This document shows, piece after piece, positions 12,487 to 24,500 of a stretch of DNA of 64,000 bases (position 1 is its first letter; every line of letters begins with the position of its first letter). The DNA is from Morella rubra (Eukaryota > Streptophyta > Magnoliopsida > Fagales > Myricaceae), in assembly GCA_003952965.2 (NCBI GenBank), contig CM025850.1, positions 11,407,844 to 11,471,843 on the forward strand, read 5' to 3'. The notes beneath the pieces were generated by a model, which saw only the letters and a list, made by a program, of their open reading frames with translations, did no database searches and had not been told where the DNA came from. The position numbers and the translations under genes are program-made.

Positions 12487-12728
12487 ATGGATAGGTCATG
12501 GATTTGTAATACTAATAGATTTCATAGAAAAGACTACAAGGTAGGTAATCAATATGGATAGGTCATGGATTTTTAGATGATTTCAATGTTCAAGCAGATA
12601 ATGAACGCATTTTTTCAGACGATGACTCAGATTATGATTTTGATATAGACAACTGTTCAGAAGAAGGGGACCACATTTCATATGATGACGACGTTAGTTC
12701 GCCGGACGACACATCCGACGATGACTGA
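12487..12728 (+). pseudogene. Remnant of CACTA Tnp2-type transposase N-terminus
   Basis: The ATG at 12487 opens MDRSWICNTNRFHRKDYK, which resembles the transposase-associated domain that begins plant CACTA Tnp2 proteins (a conserved D-R/K-S-W start). A short duplication of GGTAATC.ATATGGATAGGTC follows, and the frame is soon lost. A separate acidic frame (rich in DDD, ending SPDDTSDDD at TGA 12726-12728) follows. The catalytic core expected in an autonomous element is absent. Confidence 0.45.
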
Positions 12729-13845
12729 ACGGTATTGGTATTTTACTATCTCTTTTTTTTTTTTTTAGTTTTTGTTGTTGGTTCATATTTTTCCAAATAA
12801 TAATTACATATATTTACTATTTTGATGCAGGTTAATGAGGTAGAGTCTGAATTGCGTTTTTTTGTCATGCAGAAAATGAATTGTGGTTTTCTGTTTTGAT
12901 GCAAGTTAATGATGTAGAGTTTGAACCTTAGTTTTCGAAATTGACCTTTTTGTTATGCAGTGTCTGAATTGCAATTTTTTTTTTCTTTGACTGTTAAATT
13001 GTTGGTTACTGGTTCAGTTAAAACTTAGGCATCTTTTTCTTTCCAGCTTCATTTTTTTTGTAACAGGACTCGTGCATCATATACGAATGGCACCAATTAC
13101 TCACTGATATATATCTTCATTTTTTTTTTTTAAGTTTTATATAGCCCAGCTACTGTTATAAATCCTTCCCCTGTTTTAGCTCCACGTGCGTACAGGTTTG
13201 ACAATATTTGAGATCAGTTTAAATTATCACTAATTTTGTGGAAATATAAATTATCACTTACTTTGAAAAAATGCCTATGCATAGAGTGTGATGAAGAACG
13301 CGTTTCCCAATCTCTATCCCATTTCCGTGAACTTCTGGCAATTTTTAATTAGTGACCAACTAGGGTGACTAATTTAGAATATGTCGCATAAAAATACATG
13401 GAGCAATTTCAAAGAAACAAGACTAAAAAGATCGCAACATTCAATGGGTGGACCATTTGAATGGAGTTCATTTGGAAAGTCTTCTTTTCGGTTGTGAGTT
13501 GCTCTTGAATCAGATTGTGGCAGTGATTAATGGTTTTAGATGATTTTTGCTACATATAAATGAGATTTGCTTCTTCTTTTTTTTCCCCTTCAAAAATGAG
13601 ATTAGTTTACATAGAAGTGTCTTTTGAGAGATTTTTTTTTTCCCTTCAAATTGAGATTCATTTTCATTTATACTTTTTTTTCTTCAAAAAATTGAAATGC
13701 CAAGGGCATTCCGAGAGAGGTCCAAAGTTCAATTCTTAGAATGCCCCTGGTTTCCCAATTTTTTAAAGCAGAAAAAAAAGTATAAATGAAAATCAATCTC
13801 AATTTGAAGCAAAAAAAAAAAAAAAACACTTCTAAAAAAAAATAA

Positions 13846-15121
13846 ATTTGAATATCAATGTCTTCACAATCCCCACGTAAAAGAATGTAGTTATAAGACC
13901 TTACCGTCATGGCTAGAAATCTTATTTTTTGGCAACCATTAATGGTGTGGTAAAAATTATTGGAACCGCATAGCAAATAAATAGTGATTACTCTAAATCA
14001 ACACGCCATGGCGACGAATTTAACTTTTGTGGCTTGTAATTCAGATACTCACGCATCGTTAATATGATGTGGGAATAACCCGTTTTAAAACCATGAAAAA
14101 ATAATCGTTAGGAAAAATAACGCAGCAGCTAGTTTAGTTTGGTGGCAATATGGCCACAAAAAATTGAATATTGATGTCATCACAATCCCCACGTGAAAAA
14201 ATGTAGCTATAAGACCTTAACGTCATGGCTAGAAATCTTTTTCTTTGACAACCATTAATGGCATGGTAAAAACTATCGGGACCCCGTAGTAAATAAATAG
14301 TAATTACTCTAAACCGACACACCATGGCAACGGATTCAACTTACGTGGCCTGTAATTCATATATCTATGCATCGCTAATATGATGTGGGGATAACCCATT
14401 TTAAAACCACAAAGAAATAATTGTTGGGAAAAATAACGCGGCAGCTAGTTTAGTGTGGTGGATCTTTGGGCACAAAAAAATTGAATATAAACGTCATCGC
14501 AATCCCCACATGAAAGAATGTAGCTATAAGAACTTACTGTCATGGCTAGAAATCTTTTTCTTTGGCAACCATTAACAGCATGGTAAAAATTATTGGGGCC
14601 CCATAGCAAATAAATAGTAATTACTCTAAACCGACATGTCGTGGCAACATATTCAACTTTCGTGACCTGTAATTCAGATATCCACGCGTCGTTAATATGA
14701 TGTGGGAATAACCCGTTTAAAAACCACAAAAAAATAATCGTTGAGAAAAATAACGTGGCAACTAGTTTAGTTTGATGGATCTCTGGCCACACACCCGAAT
14801 CTGTTGTGGATATTAGTCTTACGACCACAACCCTAAATAATCTAACACAAATCTTAAATAGATATTGCATTTTCCACTTTAAAAAACGTAGCTACTAGTA
14901 CTCATCACTGTGATTATTCATGTTTATCTTGGTCGACAGTCGATAATGTCATTGAAAATACTATTTACTGTAGCTAATAAGTATTAATTACTCTAAGCCG
15001 ACGAGACATGGCCACGAATTAAATTTTAGTGGCCTGTAATTCAATTAACTACGAGATGTCAATTGGGCGTGGGAATAAGCTGGTTTCAGCCACGAAAATA
15101 TAACTGTTGCAGAAAAAAAAA
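13846..15121. repeat. Right subterminal tandem repeats, about 315 bp
   Basis: Three clear units start near 13850, 14162 and 14481, each opening with GAATAT then a CACAATCCCCACGT-like word. Inside each are CATGGCTAGAAATC, a TAATTACTCTAAACCGACA-like word and GGCCTGTAATTCA. A fourth diverged unit lies at about 14940-15110. They end just inside the CACTA right terminus. This is the large subterminal array expected for CACTA transposase binding. Confidence 0.8.
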
Positions 15122-15436
15122 ATGTGGCTCTAGATTTTTCTTCTTGTAGTGAGCAAAAGAGCTAAGAGGTGTCTGGTTCCCATTTCTTCAAATGCAACCA
15201 AGAGTTCATGACGTGCAAACATAACATTAATGCTACAGAATAAGATTTACATTACGCCGTAGAAATTTTTTTCTTTTTTGTGTAAGTGGTAAGATACATT
15301 TCAAAAGAAAGTTTGTACAGGGTTAGGGACAAGCCCATGAGTCTAACAAATCAACACAAAAAACGCAAATAGCAAGAGGTCATACAACAGCAAGAAACAA
15401 AAATCAGCAAGAGATAATCAACAATACCTAAGGGCA

Positions 15437-15780
15437 TCCACCCAATCTATTTTTGTTTCCCTCTAGACACCACGATTCGGGATTTGTTTTGGCACTTGGT
15501 GGGAGAGTAGTGACGACGTTCTGTTCTTTATATATTTTTGCTCAAAGAGAACTTGTTCCAAATCTCTTCTCGCACGGAAAGGAAAGAATGAGCCAGAGAC
15601 AAAGAAATCTGATTCCAACTAATACTATAGAAAATCCTAAAAGTAAAGAGGAGGCAAGGAAAAGAGAAAGGCAAATCAGAAAGCATATATATCAGAACTA
15701 CCCATCAACTTACCTCATGAAAAGGCGTGGAACCAATTAAATGTCAGTTTCTAGCGCCGAATTTCGTTTCTCTCTCAGAG
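15437..15780. repeat. Tandem-duplicated module A (with short ORF)
   Basis: This stretch is nearly identical to 17750-18100. Both carry a plus-strand frame (15453-15740 and 17743-18069) whose shared part includes MSQRQRNLIPTNTIENP and a very basic KSKEEARKRERQIRKHIY segment. I recognise no family. The open frame survives in both copies, but that is weak evidence because the duplication looks recent. Together with the truncated and intact membrane-protein genes it defines a tandem duplication of roughly 2.3 kb. Confidence 0.6.
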
Positions 15781-15789
15781 AAATATATA

Positions 15790-16800
15790 ATCATTAAGGA
15801 GGGCTTGTTAGTGCACACTTACGTGTGAAAGATTAGAAAAGAAGCATTCTAAGATGTTCGTGACATCTTCTTCCAAGATGTACGGTGAGAACGAGACTTA
15901 GGTAACGGTTCTCATTTCATCCTTTTAAGTTTTGACCCTTTTTAATAAATTATCCTTCGACTTTCTTATAACCCAAAAAATAAAATTACGTGATTTATAA
16001 TTTTTTTCTTAATTTTTTATTTTTTTAAATAATTTACTTTGTTTTATCTTTCAAAAAAATAAAAAATTACGAAAAAAAACTAAGAAAAATTATAGTTATG
16101 TTTAGTTTAGTTTTGAAAATTATAAGTCACGTGATTTTAGTTTTAGTTGACATTTGTATTGGAATTAATATGTGAATCGTTAATTTTATACATAGAAGTT
16201 TAACGAAAGGAATTATTTGATAAAAATTACAAATTCAAGGATCTTTATAATAATCAATTTATCCAACGTGGCATTTGATTGCCAAAATATTGGAACTTAA
16301 AATTTTGAGCTTGATTAAAAAAATTACAAAATAATCTCTCTCTATCAAATTATTTTTTTATTATAATATTCATTCAAATATTTTCTCTTTTATCTTTTTT
16401 ACGGATTTTTATAAATTATCTTCACTTTTTAAATAATTTATAAATCATTTTAACCATCTAAAATTTTAACAATCAAATAAAGCCGCGTCTCCTCTTAGGC
16501 CTAGCCAACAAAAGTTTTGTGCGGGCTGGACCGGCCTGCTACTCGCTGGGCCAGCTAGGAGGCTTTAATATTCCGCGTGACCCATCCGGTGATCCACACA
16601 GATTTCTTACACATGTACAATAATGTCAAGTATATACGCAGAAAGTATTATTAAAGGTAAATTAACAGATCACAATTACATTCCATCTCCTATCAAATAC
16701 ATGGATATGAAGAAGTTAGATTGATATGGTATCACGTAAGTTACAACAAGCTCAAGGTTCCTTTGTAGTGAGTCGACAGTACTGGATCTCTCCATGGAAC
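15790..16800. other. AT-rich intergenic DNA with MITE-like segment
   Basis: No gene is seen. 16264-16490 has imperfect inverted ends (CGTGGCATTTGATTGCCAAA at the left, a related word in complement at the right) and an AT-rich interior, resembling the MITE at 6418. A GGCTGGACCGGCCTGCTACT segment near 16527 recurs near 18298 as part of the tandem duplication. Confidence 0.4.
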
Positions 16801-16808
16801 CTGCCGAC

Positions 16809-17306
16809 TCAAGGAATGTCTAAAGGAACCAACGCAAGAGTCGGCTGTTGATCCACCGGAGCCTGTTCATTTACTGCATTACGCCAAACGAAATTCTTGA
16901 AGACAATAATTACAAATATAAACGACGCCGCAAAACCGCTAGCGTAAGGGCGCCCATTCAGCAACTCCAAGCTCCAGTGCATTGTAAACGTTGTCGTGAC
17001 TTCGAAGATGTAATAGTGGTGGCCAGGCCCGAGTAAATTGATTACACAGAGGGCATCCAATGAAAGAAATGCACATGTTACGACGCCTGCTATTTCAGAA
17101 AATCTTATATCGTCAGAAGGTGCCATCGCCGGCACAAGCTCTGAAGGAATGGTCGGGTTGTGCCCAATTTTCAGAAGCACTACAAAGACGGACACAATTA
17201 ATACGCACCTTATGACCGTAAAGCGAAGATTTCCAGAAACTAATGCACTTGGGCTTTCCATCGGCGTTGATGCCCTCTCTATAATCAATTTACTCAGGCT
17301 TGGCAA
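16809..17306 (-). pseudogene. Truncated copy of the multi-pass membrane protein gene
   Basis: The C-terminal half (from IGHNPTIPSELVPAMAPS onward) is almost identical to residues 194-313 of the intact protein at 18668-19609, ending LVPLDIP. The N-terminal half is replaced by unrelated residues (MPSLSKLIIERASTP...) that come from one arm of the neighbouring inverted repeat. The first transmembrane helices of the parent are therefore missing. The frame stays open for 165 codons, so a short product is possible, but the structure suggests a rearranged, probably non-functional copy. Confidence 0.7.
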
Positions 17307-17530
17307 ACCTTACATATTCAATTCCGCGAGGATGCATCCAGCAACTCCGAGTGTCAACTGTCAAGAGAGCTAATGCATGCCAATGCCACAGTGACTTGAA
17401 GACACTGTTGACAGTTGAATACGTAGGTTTGCCAAGCCTGAGTAAATTGATTATAGAGAGGGCATCCACGCCGATGAAAAGCCCAAGTGCAGTAGCTTCT
17501 GGAAACCTTCGATTTACGGTCACAATTAAG
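17216..17530. repeat. Inverted repeat (hairpin), arms of about 95 bp
   Basis: 17216-17308 and the complement of about 17425-17517 match over about 93 bases with few differences, sharing for example TATAATCAATTTACTCAGGC. The intervening loop is about 115 bases. The arms encode DALSIINLLRLG, which is related to the DALCIINLLGPG segment of the membrane protein, so the hairpin was built from a diverged piece of that gene. A transcript through it would fold into a long double-stranded stem. Confidence 0.75.
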
Positions 17531-17742
17531 GCGCCATCACCGGACATGAGGCAGCCTTTGGAACTCCCCCGTTGAGCAAAGGAGGCGGTGCTAGCTTCAC
17601 ATATTGCCCATTCCGCCCATTCCAAAGCACACCGCGGTGAAGCCCTTCGACCCCCGGTTTTGGAGATAGAATTTTGGCCGAAAGTTGACACTGGATAGTC
17701 ATTATCTGATGAACAATGACTGAATTGGCATAGCTAGGGAGT

Positions 17743-18110
17743 GTGGGGAAGAGGGTAAGAGTGTTTCCCTGTAGACATCACGATTCGGGATTTGTTTTGG
17801 CACTTGCTGGGAGAGTAGTGACGACGTTCTGTTCTTTATATATTTTTGTTCAAAGAGAACTTGTTCCAAATCTCTTCTCGCACGGAAAGGAAAGAATGAG
17901 CCAGAGACAAAGAAATCTGATTCCAACTAATACTATAGAAAATCCTAAAAGTAAAGAGGAGGCAAGGAAAAGAGAAAGGCGAATCAGAAAGCATATATAT
18001 AAGAACTACCCATCAAGTTACCTCATGAAAAGGCGTGGAACCAAATTCCAATTAAATGTCACTTTCTAAATGCCGAATTTCGTTTCTCTCGCAGAAAAGT
18101 AACCACTAAG
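17743..18110. repeat. Tandem-duplicated module B (with short ORF)
   Basis: Second copy of the module at 15437-15780, with a few substitutions and a short insertion near its end that adds a few residues to the plus-strand frame (17743-18069, 108 codons). It lies downstream of the intact membrane gene, just as module A lies downstream of the truncated one. Confidence 0.6.
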
Positions 18111-18667
18111 CAGACGTTCACATCTTCTTCCAAGATGTACGGTGAGAACGAGACTACGTGCTATTTCGAAACCCGTTCGGCTCGGCAATCATACCCGGCC
18201 TGGCAGTACTTTCGTTTTAGACTCGAGGTGCATTGCAAGTGAGGCGGCTTGATCGTCTCCTCTCCTCTTGGGCCTAACCAACACAAGTTTTGTGCGGGCT
18301 GGACCGGCCTGCTACTCGCTAGGCCAGCTAGCAGGCTTTTATTCCGCGTGTCCCATCCAGTGATCCACAAAGATTTCTTACACGGTCAAGTATATACGCA
18401 GAAAAAAAGTATTAATAAAGGTAAATTAACAGACAACAATTACATTCCATCTATATACGCAGAAAAAAATTATTAATAAATGTAAATTAAGAGACAACAA
18501 TTACACTCCATCTCCTATCAAATACATATCCGGATATGAAGAACTTGGATTTTTTTTTTTTTTTGTAGATATAAAAAACTTAGATTGATATGGTATCATG
18601 TAAGTTACAACATGCTCGAGGTTCCTTTATAGTGAGTCGACGCTGGATCTCCATGGAACCTGCCGAC

Positions 18668-19609
18668 TCAAGGAATATTGTCTAAAGGAACCAACGGAAG
18701 AGTCTGCTGTTGATTCGGCGGAGCCTGTTCATTTACAGCATGACGCCAAACGAAATTCTTGAAGACAATAATTACGAATATAAACGACGCTGCAAAAGCG
18801 CCAGGGTAAGGGCGCCTATTCAGCAACTCCAAGCTCCAGTGCATTGTAAACATTGTCGTGACTTCGAAGATGTAGTAGTGGTGGCCAGGCCCCAGTAAAT
18901 TGATTATACAGAGGGCATCCAATGAAAGAAGTGCACATGTTACGACGCCTGCTATTTCAGAAAATCTTATATCATCAGAAGGTGCCATCGCCGGCACAAG
19001 CTCTGAAGGGATGGTCGGGTTGTGCCCTATTATCAGAAGCAGCAAACATGCTCCAAACATAACCAAAAAATCCCCAACCGATTTCATCAGGAAATGGTGC
19101 CTATATCTGTCACATGCAGAGTCACAGATGCCACACAGTAAGATTAAAGCTAGGACAAGAAAGTGTATTGTCACTAGAAAGGAAAGGACCGCAAGTCCCA
19201 CAACGCTGCCGCGCCCTCCGATGGTTGATTTATAAAACTGGGTATAACTGAATGCGCCTCTGGCAAAAACGAAGCTTACGTTGCCCAGGAGGAACCAGAA
19301 GATTCTGACTGGGGTCAACCGTGGACACACATTCAAGGCCCACCATATCTGTAGAGGGGAGGACAGAACCTGATCAAGACCATGATCACCTTCAACTCGA
19401 GGCCTAGCTTGCTGGTTCCAAAGATCTCTCCACCAAAATTGCATTGCTTGCCGAAAGGTGATTCTTGGCATGTTATAAGGCACTATCCGCAGATGCACCT
19501 CATTTGGCTGCACAATGGACGTCCTACTCGACGCCGTATGATATTGCGGGCCATCTCCCGGTTCAGGAGGCACATTCCTCGGGCGCCCATGCCTTAACTG
19601 GGAATTCAT
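18668..19609 (-). CDS. Multi-pass membrane protein, family unknown
   Basis: A single open frame of 313 codons from ATG 19609. The N-terminus (residues 1-95) is soluble, with Arg/Pro-rich and Trp-containing segments (FWWRDLWNQ). Hydrophobic helices follow at about 101-120, 134-162, 176-195, 214-238 and 270-290, giving roughly five membrane spans. The tail is polar and Pro/Gln-rich (NEQAPPNQQQTLPLVPLD). A Cys-rich patch (CGICDSAC) follows the second helix. I do not recognise the family, and no catalytic motif is visible. A truncated duplicate is at 16809-17306 and a short trace of its 3' end at about 46290-46385. Open coding across the duplication favours a real gene, but expression is unproven. 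Confidence 0.55.
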   Translation of the reverse strand: MNSQLRHGRPRNVPPEPGDGPQYHTASSRTSIVQPNEVHLRIVPYNMPRITFRQAMQFWWRDLWNQQARPRVEGDHGLDQVLSSPLQIWWALNVCPRLTPVRIFWFLLGNVSFVFARGAFSYTQFYKSTIGGRGSVVGLAVLSFLVTIHFLVLALILLCGICDSACDRYRHHFLMKSVGDFLVMFGACLLLLIIGHNPTIPSELVPAMAPSDDIRFSEIAGVVTCALLSLDALCIINLLGPGHHYYIFEVTTMFTMHWSLELLNRRPYPGAFAASFIFVIIVFKNFVWRHAVNEQAPPNQQQTLPLVPLDNIP

Positions 19610-19699
19610 GAGAGATAACGATCAAGGATTTGAATTGGTTTCAGGAGGAGGAAAAGATCAGTAGTAATGGAAGAGAATGCGATGCAGAGGTTGGATTTG

Positions 19700-21020
19700 G
19701 TTTAGCGGGCTGATGGCAAGGAAGCCAAGGTTTAATTTAACCGTAGCGAAAGAATTTGTTCTCTCATGATGAAGGCAGTGAAAATATGATAACCTTTCCA
19801 CGTTTGGAAGGCATAAAAGAAGAATGAAAAGATAGGTTTTTCCAAAGTTCCCCAAGTTACACTCAGTGCAAAACATCTTGCATTCACATATGATAATCAA
19901 CAAAAGGAAAAGGCATGCATTACGCAATACTCAAGAGCACAAATTAATGTTACAAGCCTTACTCATGCGCCTGCATGATAGACATCTAAGCTTCAAAAAT
20001 TCAAAATGAGCCATGAAGCTTATTGAACAGTGAAAACAAATGAAGGCCGTATTATTATAGCTTACACCTGTGAAGAGCAAAAGCGGTATACTTTCGTTTC
20101 ATGGCATAAAGAGATCAAAGAAAGGCTGAGAAAGAGACCAAAAAAAAAGAAAGACACGTACACACGCACAATGGAGTCCAAGCTTTCTCTGGGCATAGTT
20201 ACGTCGACCAGCAAGGGCATCACTATTAGCTGACATTTGACAAATGCAGCGGTCAACGACAACTACTTATTGTAGGTTTCATATGCACCTGTTATGACCA
20301 CTTTGATTCCTAGGAATTAACGGTGATTGACAGGGATTATATTTTAATGGTTTTGAATTCAGTCTTAATGTCCTAGCGACTCTAGTTAAGCCAATACATT
20401 AATAAATGAAATCAACAGTACTCGTTGAGTTAGCTAGCATGTTTTGACTTAAAATGGTTTGACACTTTCTTTTTATGTTTTTTTTTTCTAAACTGATCTC
20501 GGCAGTCGATTTTATTCATTAACGTGCTGGTTCAATATTATTAAGACACATTATACATTATGACCTTATACTTAGGATTGAATCCGTACCCTATATTTAC
20601 TCGGTGCAGAGGAACCCGACAAATACCCAGTAAACCATGAGCTAGGATAAGTAGAAACTGTAATTGTTAAGATTAATAGGCGATTGTAACCATTGTTTGA
20701 TCATGCTCCTACTCTCTTTTGTAAGCTTACTTCAGGCGTGTTTGAGATCATTAAAGATATATTTGGGATCTCTTTGATTTCAGAACAGTTTTAGGTATTT
20801 TATCAACATGGTGTTTACAAAATGCCAAAATTTTGATTTATGAGAGTTGATGAAAATTTAGAGAGAGATAATTTGAGTGAAATGTTTATGTTTATTGTAA
20901 TGAAAAGAAATGAATTAATGTGAGAGAGATTATTTTATAATTATTTTCTGGTCAAAATATTAGTTTACAAATACCACCTAATAATCAGGGTGGACCGACT
21001 GTCTGAGCTCATATTAAGCC
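19700..21020. other. Intergenic DNA, no gene; MITE-like segment
   Basis: Only short shadow frames are present. 20806-20980 has inverted ends (TGGTGTTTACAAAATGCC at the left; the complement of the right end starts TAGGTGGTATTTGTAAAC) resembling the MITE at 6418. Nothing else is recognised. Confidence 0.4.
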
Positions 21021-21230
21021 CAGACGGATGGAGAGTAATGTGATGTTGCAGGGACTCGGGTCCAGTCACGGTGTTAAGGATATAACCCAGAGCCCGCAGT
21101 AATGTTTCTCCAACTGGGCCAATTTGCCATTTGCCTGAAACAAGCCCAGGCCACTTAGTTTGTTCTCACAAGATAAATGTCCAGCCCGACTTGAGATTCT
21201 TCCTTTTAGCAGCCCAGCTTTGCAGTCTAT

Positions 21231-21270
21231 TTTTTTTTTGTTATTATTATTATTATTATTATTTTTTTTT
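21231..21270. repeat. (TTA)n microsatellite between T runs
   Basis: About eight TTA units at 21240-21263 lie between two poly(T) runs, roughly 300 bases upstream of the CTU2 start. Confidence 0.9.
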
Positions 21271-21562
21271 ACTTTCTAAGCAGCCCAGCTTGATATTCAA
21301 TTTCCAATGGTAGCGTCTTCGACGGAGTACTTGCAGGAATTAGGGCTGTAGAGACTGTTGATGCTTTAAATCGGTCGTCGTCGAGCATTTGACAGTTGTT
21401 CCAGAAGGCTACTTGCACGTAGAAGGAAAGGACAAAGCCCAAAACCCTACTGCTATTCTAAGCTTGCTCGCACGTGCTGCGTGCAAATCCTGTGGCAGGA
21501 GCTAAAAGCCCAAAACCCTACTGGTTTCAATTTCACGACTGAGAAACGCGAAGCAAATAGCT

Positions 21563-24500
21563 ATGGCGTGCAACGCCTCAAGCTGCCAATCCAATTGCCA
21601 CAGAAGCGACGAACAAGTACAAGAAGAAGAAGTCGATAGCTCAACCAATTCAATTACTGGCAACGATAATAAGAACCAGAATGTGTGCGCCAAGTGCAAG
21701 TTTAACGAGTCCATTTCTGGCTGCGGCGGCGAAGACGGGCGCTTCTGTGCCGATTGCTTCCGAGGCAATCTCTACGGGAAGTTCAGGCTCGCCGTCACCT
21801 CCAACGCCATGATTTGTCCCACGGATAACGTCCTCGTTGCCTTTTCTGGCGGTCCTTCCTCCAGGTCCCTCTCTTTCTTTCCCTACCATCCCATCTACAA
21901 AATTGTGAACTGAAAAAAGGGACTTTTGACGAAAAGCGACAGGGCTCAATGGTTTAGGTGTAAGGCAGATGATGATGCCGGTTTTGGTTTCGAAAGGAAC
22001 ACTTTAGAAAGTTATGTTTGTGTATGTCAGTGACTAAGAGTTAACGAACCAGGGCTATGTTAATGGGCCCTCCGGACCAAAGTTCTTAATTGCAGATATA
22101 GTAAAACACTAAAACTCTCAGGTTTATTCACCACCCCCCTCCCCATGCATTCTGTTATCATTTCCAGTTCGACGATCCATCATATACAAAAAAAAAAAAA
22201 AAAAAAAAAATCCCTTAGGTTTATTGCTCGGCTAATCTTTTCTAGTTTTAAGACACTTATGTTTCTTGCCCACTCTATTATATGTGATGGGGAAAAACTT
22301 CGTAGAAGGTTGAATATTGGGTTGTTTCAATGCGACATTGAAATGCTTATTAATTGGTATTGCTTAGTCTTGTTCTACGAATTTGCGTGTTAAGAGTTTA
22401 TAACTATTAACCTACACCACTTAGATTCACCTTGTGAAACAAATATGCTTCTGGTGCAGGGTGGCTCTACAGTTTGTGCATGAGATGCAGGATAAGTCCC
22501 AGAAGAATTTCGAGGCTAATAGAGATAGATCGTTACCAGTTTTTGGTGTTGGTGTTGCGTTTATTGATGAAAGTGCCTTTTTCCCAGCTCCTTGTCTTGA
22601 AATTGACAAAGTAATTCAAGACATCAGATTGATAGTGTCAGGTCTTGGCCCACCAAGAAAAGAGTTGCATGTGGTTCCAATTGAAAATATCTACTCTTCT
22701 AACTCCATTAACGGGAGGGATAGATTGAAAATTTTACTAGATGCTGTTAGTGATGCCACTGGAAAAGAAGATCTTTTGCTACATCTACGGATGTTGTCTT
22801 TGCAAAAGGTTCACTTCTAGATATCTCTACTACAAGCATATGAGAAAGGGAGGGAGAATTGATTCATTAATATTTTTGTTCCTTCTGCAGATTGCCTCTG
22901 AAAAAGGATTCAACAGGCTTGTGTTAGGCTCATGCACATCGAGGATTGCTTGCCACGTTATTTCAGCCACTGTGAAGGTTTGTTTTTATGTACTCTTCTG
23001 CGGACTGCTCATTTGTTTCAACAAAAAGGATGATTGATTTTGTGTGATGGGGATGTCTAATTTTGTGGATGGAAATACTATCAACATAGCTACTCAAAGA
23101 ATTGATTCATTTTGATATAGACATGGGTTGTGTCTCATTGAAATTGAAACTCGACACTTTAAATTGCCAATATTGAAGTCATTGTAATTGAAAACAAGAT
23201 TTGATATTTTTTTCTAACTTTTCATCAACGGGGCCCCTCCTTTAGCCTCTTCTACCTGAAGTGGGAAGGGTGTGTCACATGGGTGACTAATTTTGTTAAG
23301 AGATTTCATCTTAATTTCAGTTAAGAGCCAACATGTAAGGGATGTTCTAATTTACCTTTCTTAAAACAGGGACAAGGATATTCGATGCCAGCAGATATAC
23401 AACATGTTGATGCAAGATGGGAGATCCCAGTGGTGCTTCCCCTACGTGACTGTCTGGCACAAGAGCTCTACAGGCTTTGCCACCTTGATGGGTTTGTATT
23501 TCGTTCCTTGTTTCGTTTTTCAAAGAATAGTTGATGACTTCTTCCTTGACAGCATGCAAGATCCACTTCTTTACATTATATTTTGTTTTTGAAATTTGTC
23601 CTGTGTATCAAGTGCACACACACACACATATCAAATGGGGGTATGAATAAATCTAATTTATTACTGCTTGATGGTTCACAAATCATCTTGACGGGGCAGT
23701 CTAAAGACGGTGGAGTTGCATAAAGGTCCTCACTCTGGCATCAATGGCTTGGTATCATCATTTGTGACACTGTTGCAGGTAGATTCTGGAGTTTGGATTT
23801 TTATTACTTTGATACCGAAATACGGTCGGTCAGATTGTGTGATAAAGAGGAGTTCATTATTCTTGTGGCTAGTTGAAGTGCATTATTATTGTGCTCTTCA
23901 TCACTGTTGAGAGGGTTTATGGGTGCAGAAAGGCTATCCCATTGTAGAGTCCTGTGTTGCCTTAGGACCAATAAAAAGATTACGGAATATGCTTGAACAT
24001 AGTCTGTGGATATCATCATAAATCTAGGTATTGTGACCAGCTTATTGTTTTTTTAAAGAACCTTAACAAGCTTATGTAAACTCTTTTTTTCAGGAAGCAA
24101 ATCCTTGCTGAAGTTGCATCATGCATGCTACTTGCTTGAATAAATTTCTAGACCTTAAAATGGAAACATGGGTCTTTGTGCCTGCTGGAAATATAATTAT
24201 GGTTTCTTTTACAGCATAACCTTAATTGGAAGTCTTCTGTAAAACTCTTTTCCTCAGGAAGAAAATCCATCTCGAGAATGCACAATTGTAAGAACAGCTG
24301 GAAAGCTTACTCCATTTCATTTCAATAGGATTCCAGAGAAAAATGACTCGAATATCACTTTGGCAACCCAAAGACGTCAGAAGAGATATAATCTCAAGCC
24401 TAACGAGTCAATATCCTCTGTGACATTCTGTCCTATCTGCAATAGCCCACTCAACCAATCTGACTTGCTAAGATGGAGTAAGCTTGGGAATTTCCAAACA

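Larger units (their letters stand above)
6916..15151. mobile_element. CACTA (En/Spm) transposon with nested hAT
   Basis: The left end begins CACTGCAAGAAAAAA at 6916. The right end, read in complement from 15151, begins CACTACAAGAAGAAAAA. The flanking triplets are identical: AGC at 6913-6915 and AGC at 15152-15154, the 3-bp target duplication expected for this superfamily. Both subterminal regions carry repeats that include GTGGCCTGTAAT-like words. Coding content is poor: a trace of a Tnp2-like N-terminus near 12487 and a split minus-strand frame at 7957-8222 plus 11729-11890. A 3.5-kb hAT element sits inside. The element is probably non-autonomous now. Confidence 0.88.
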
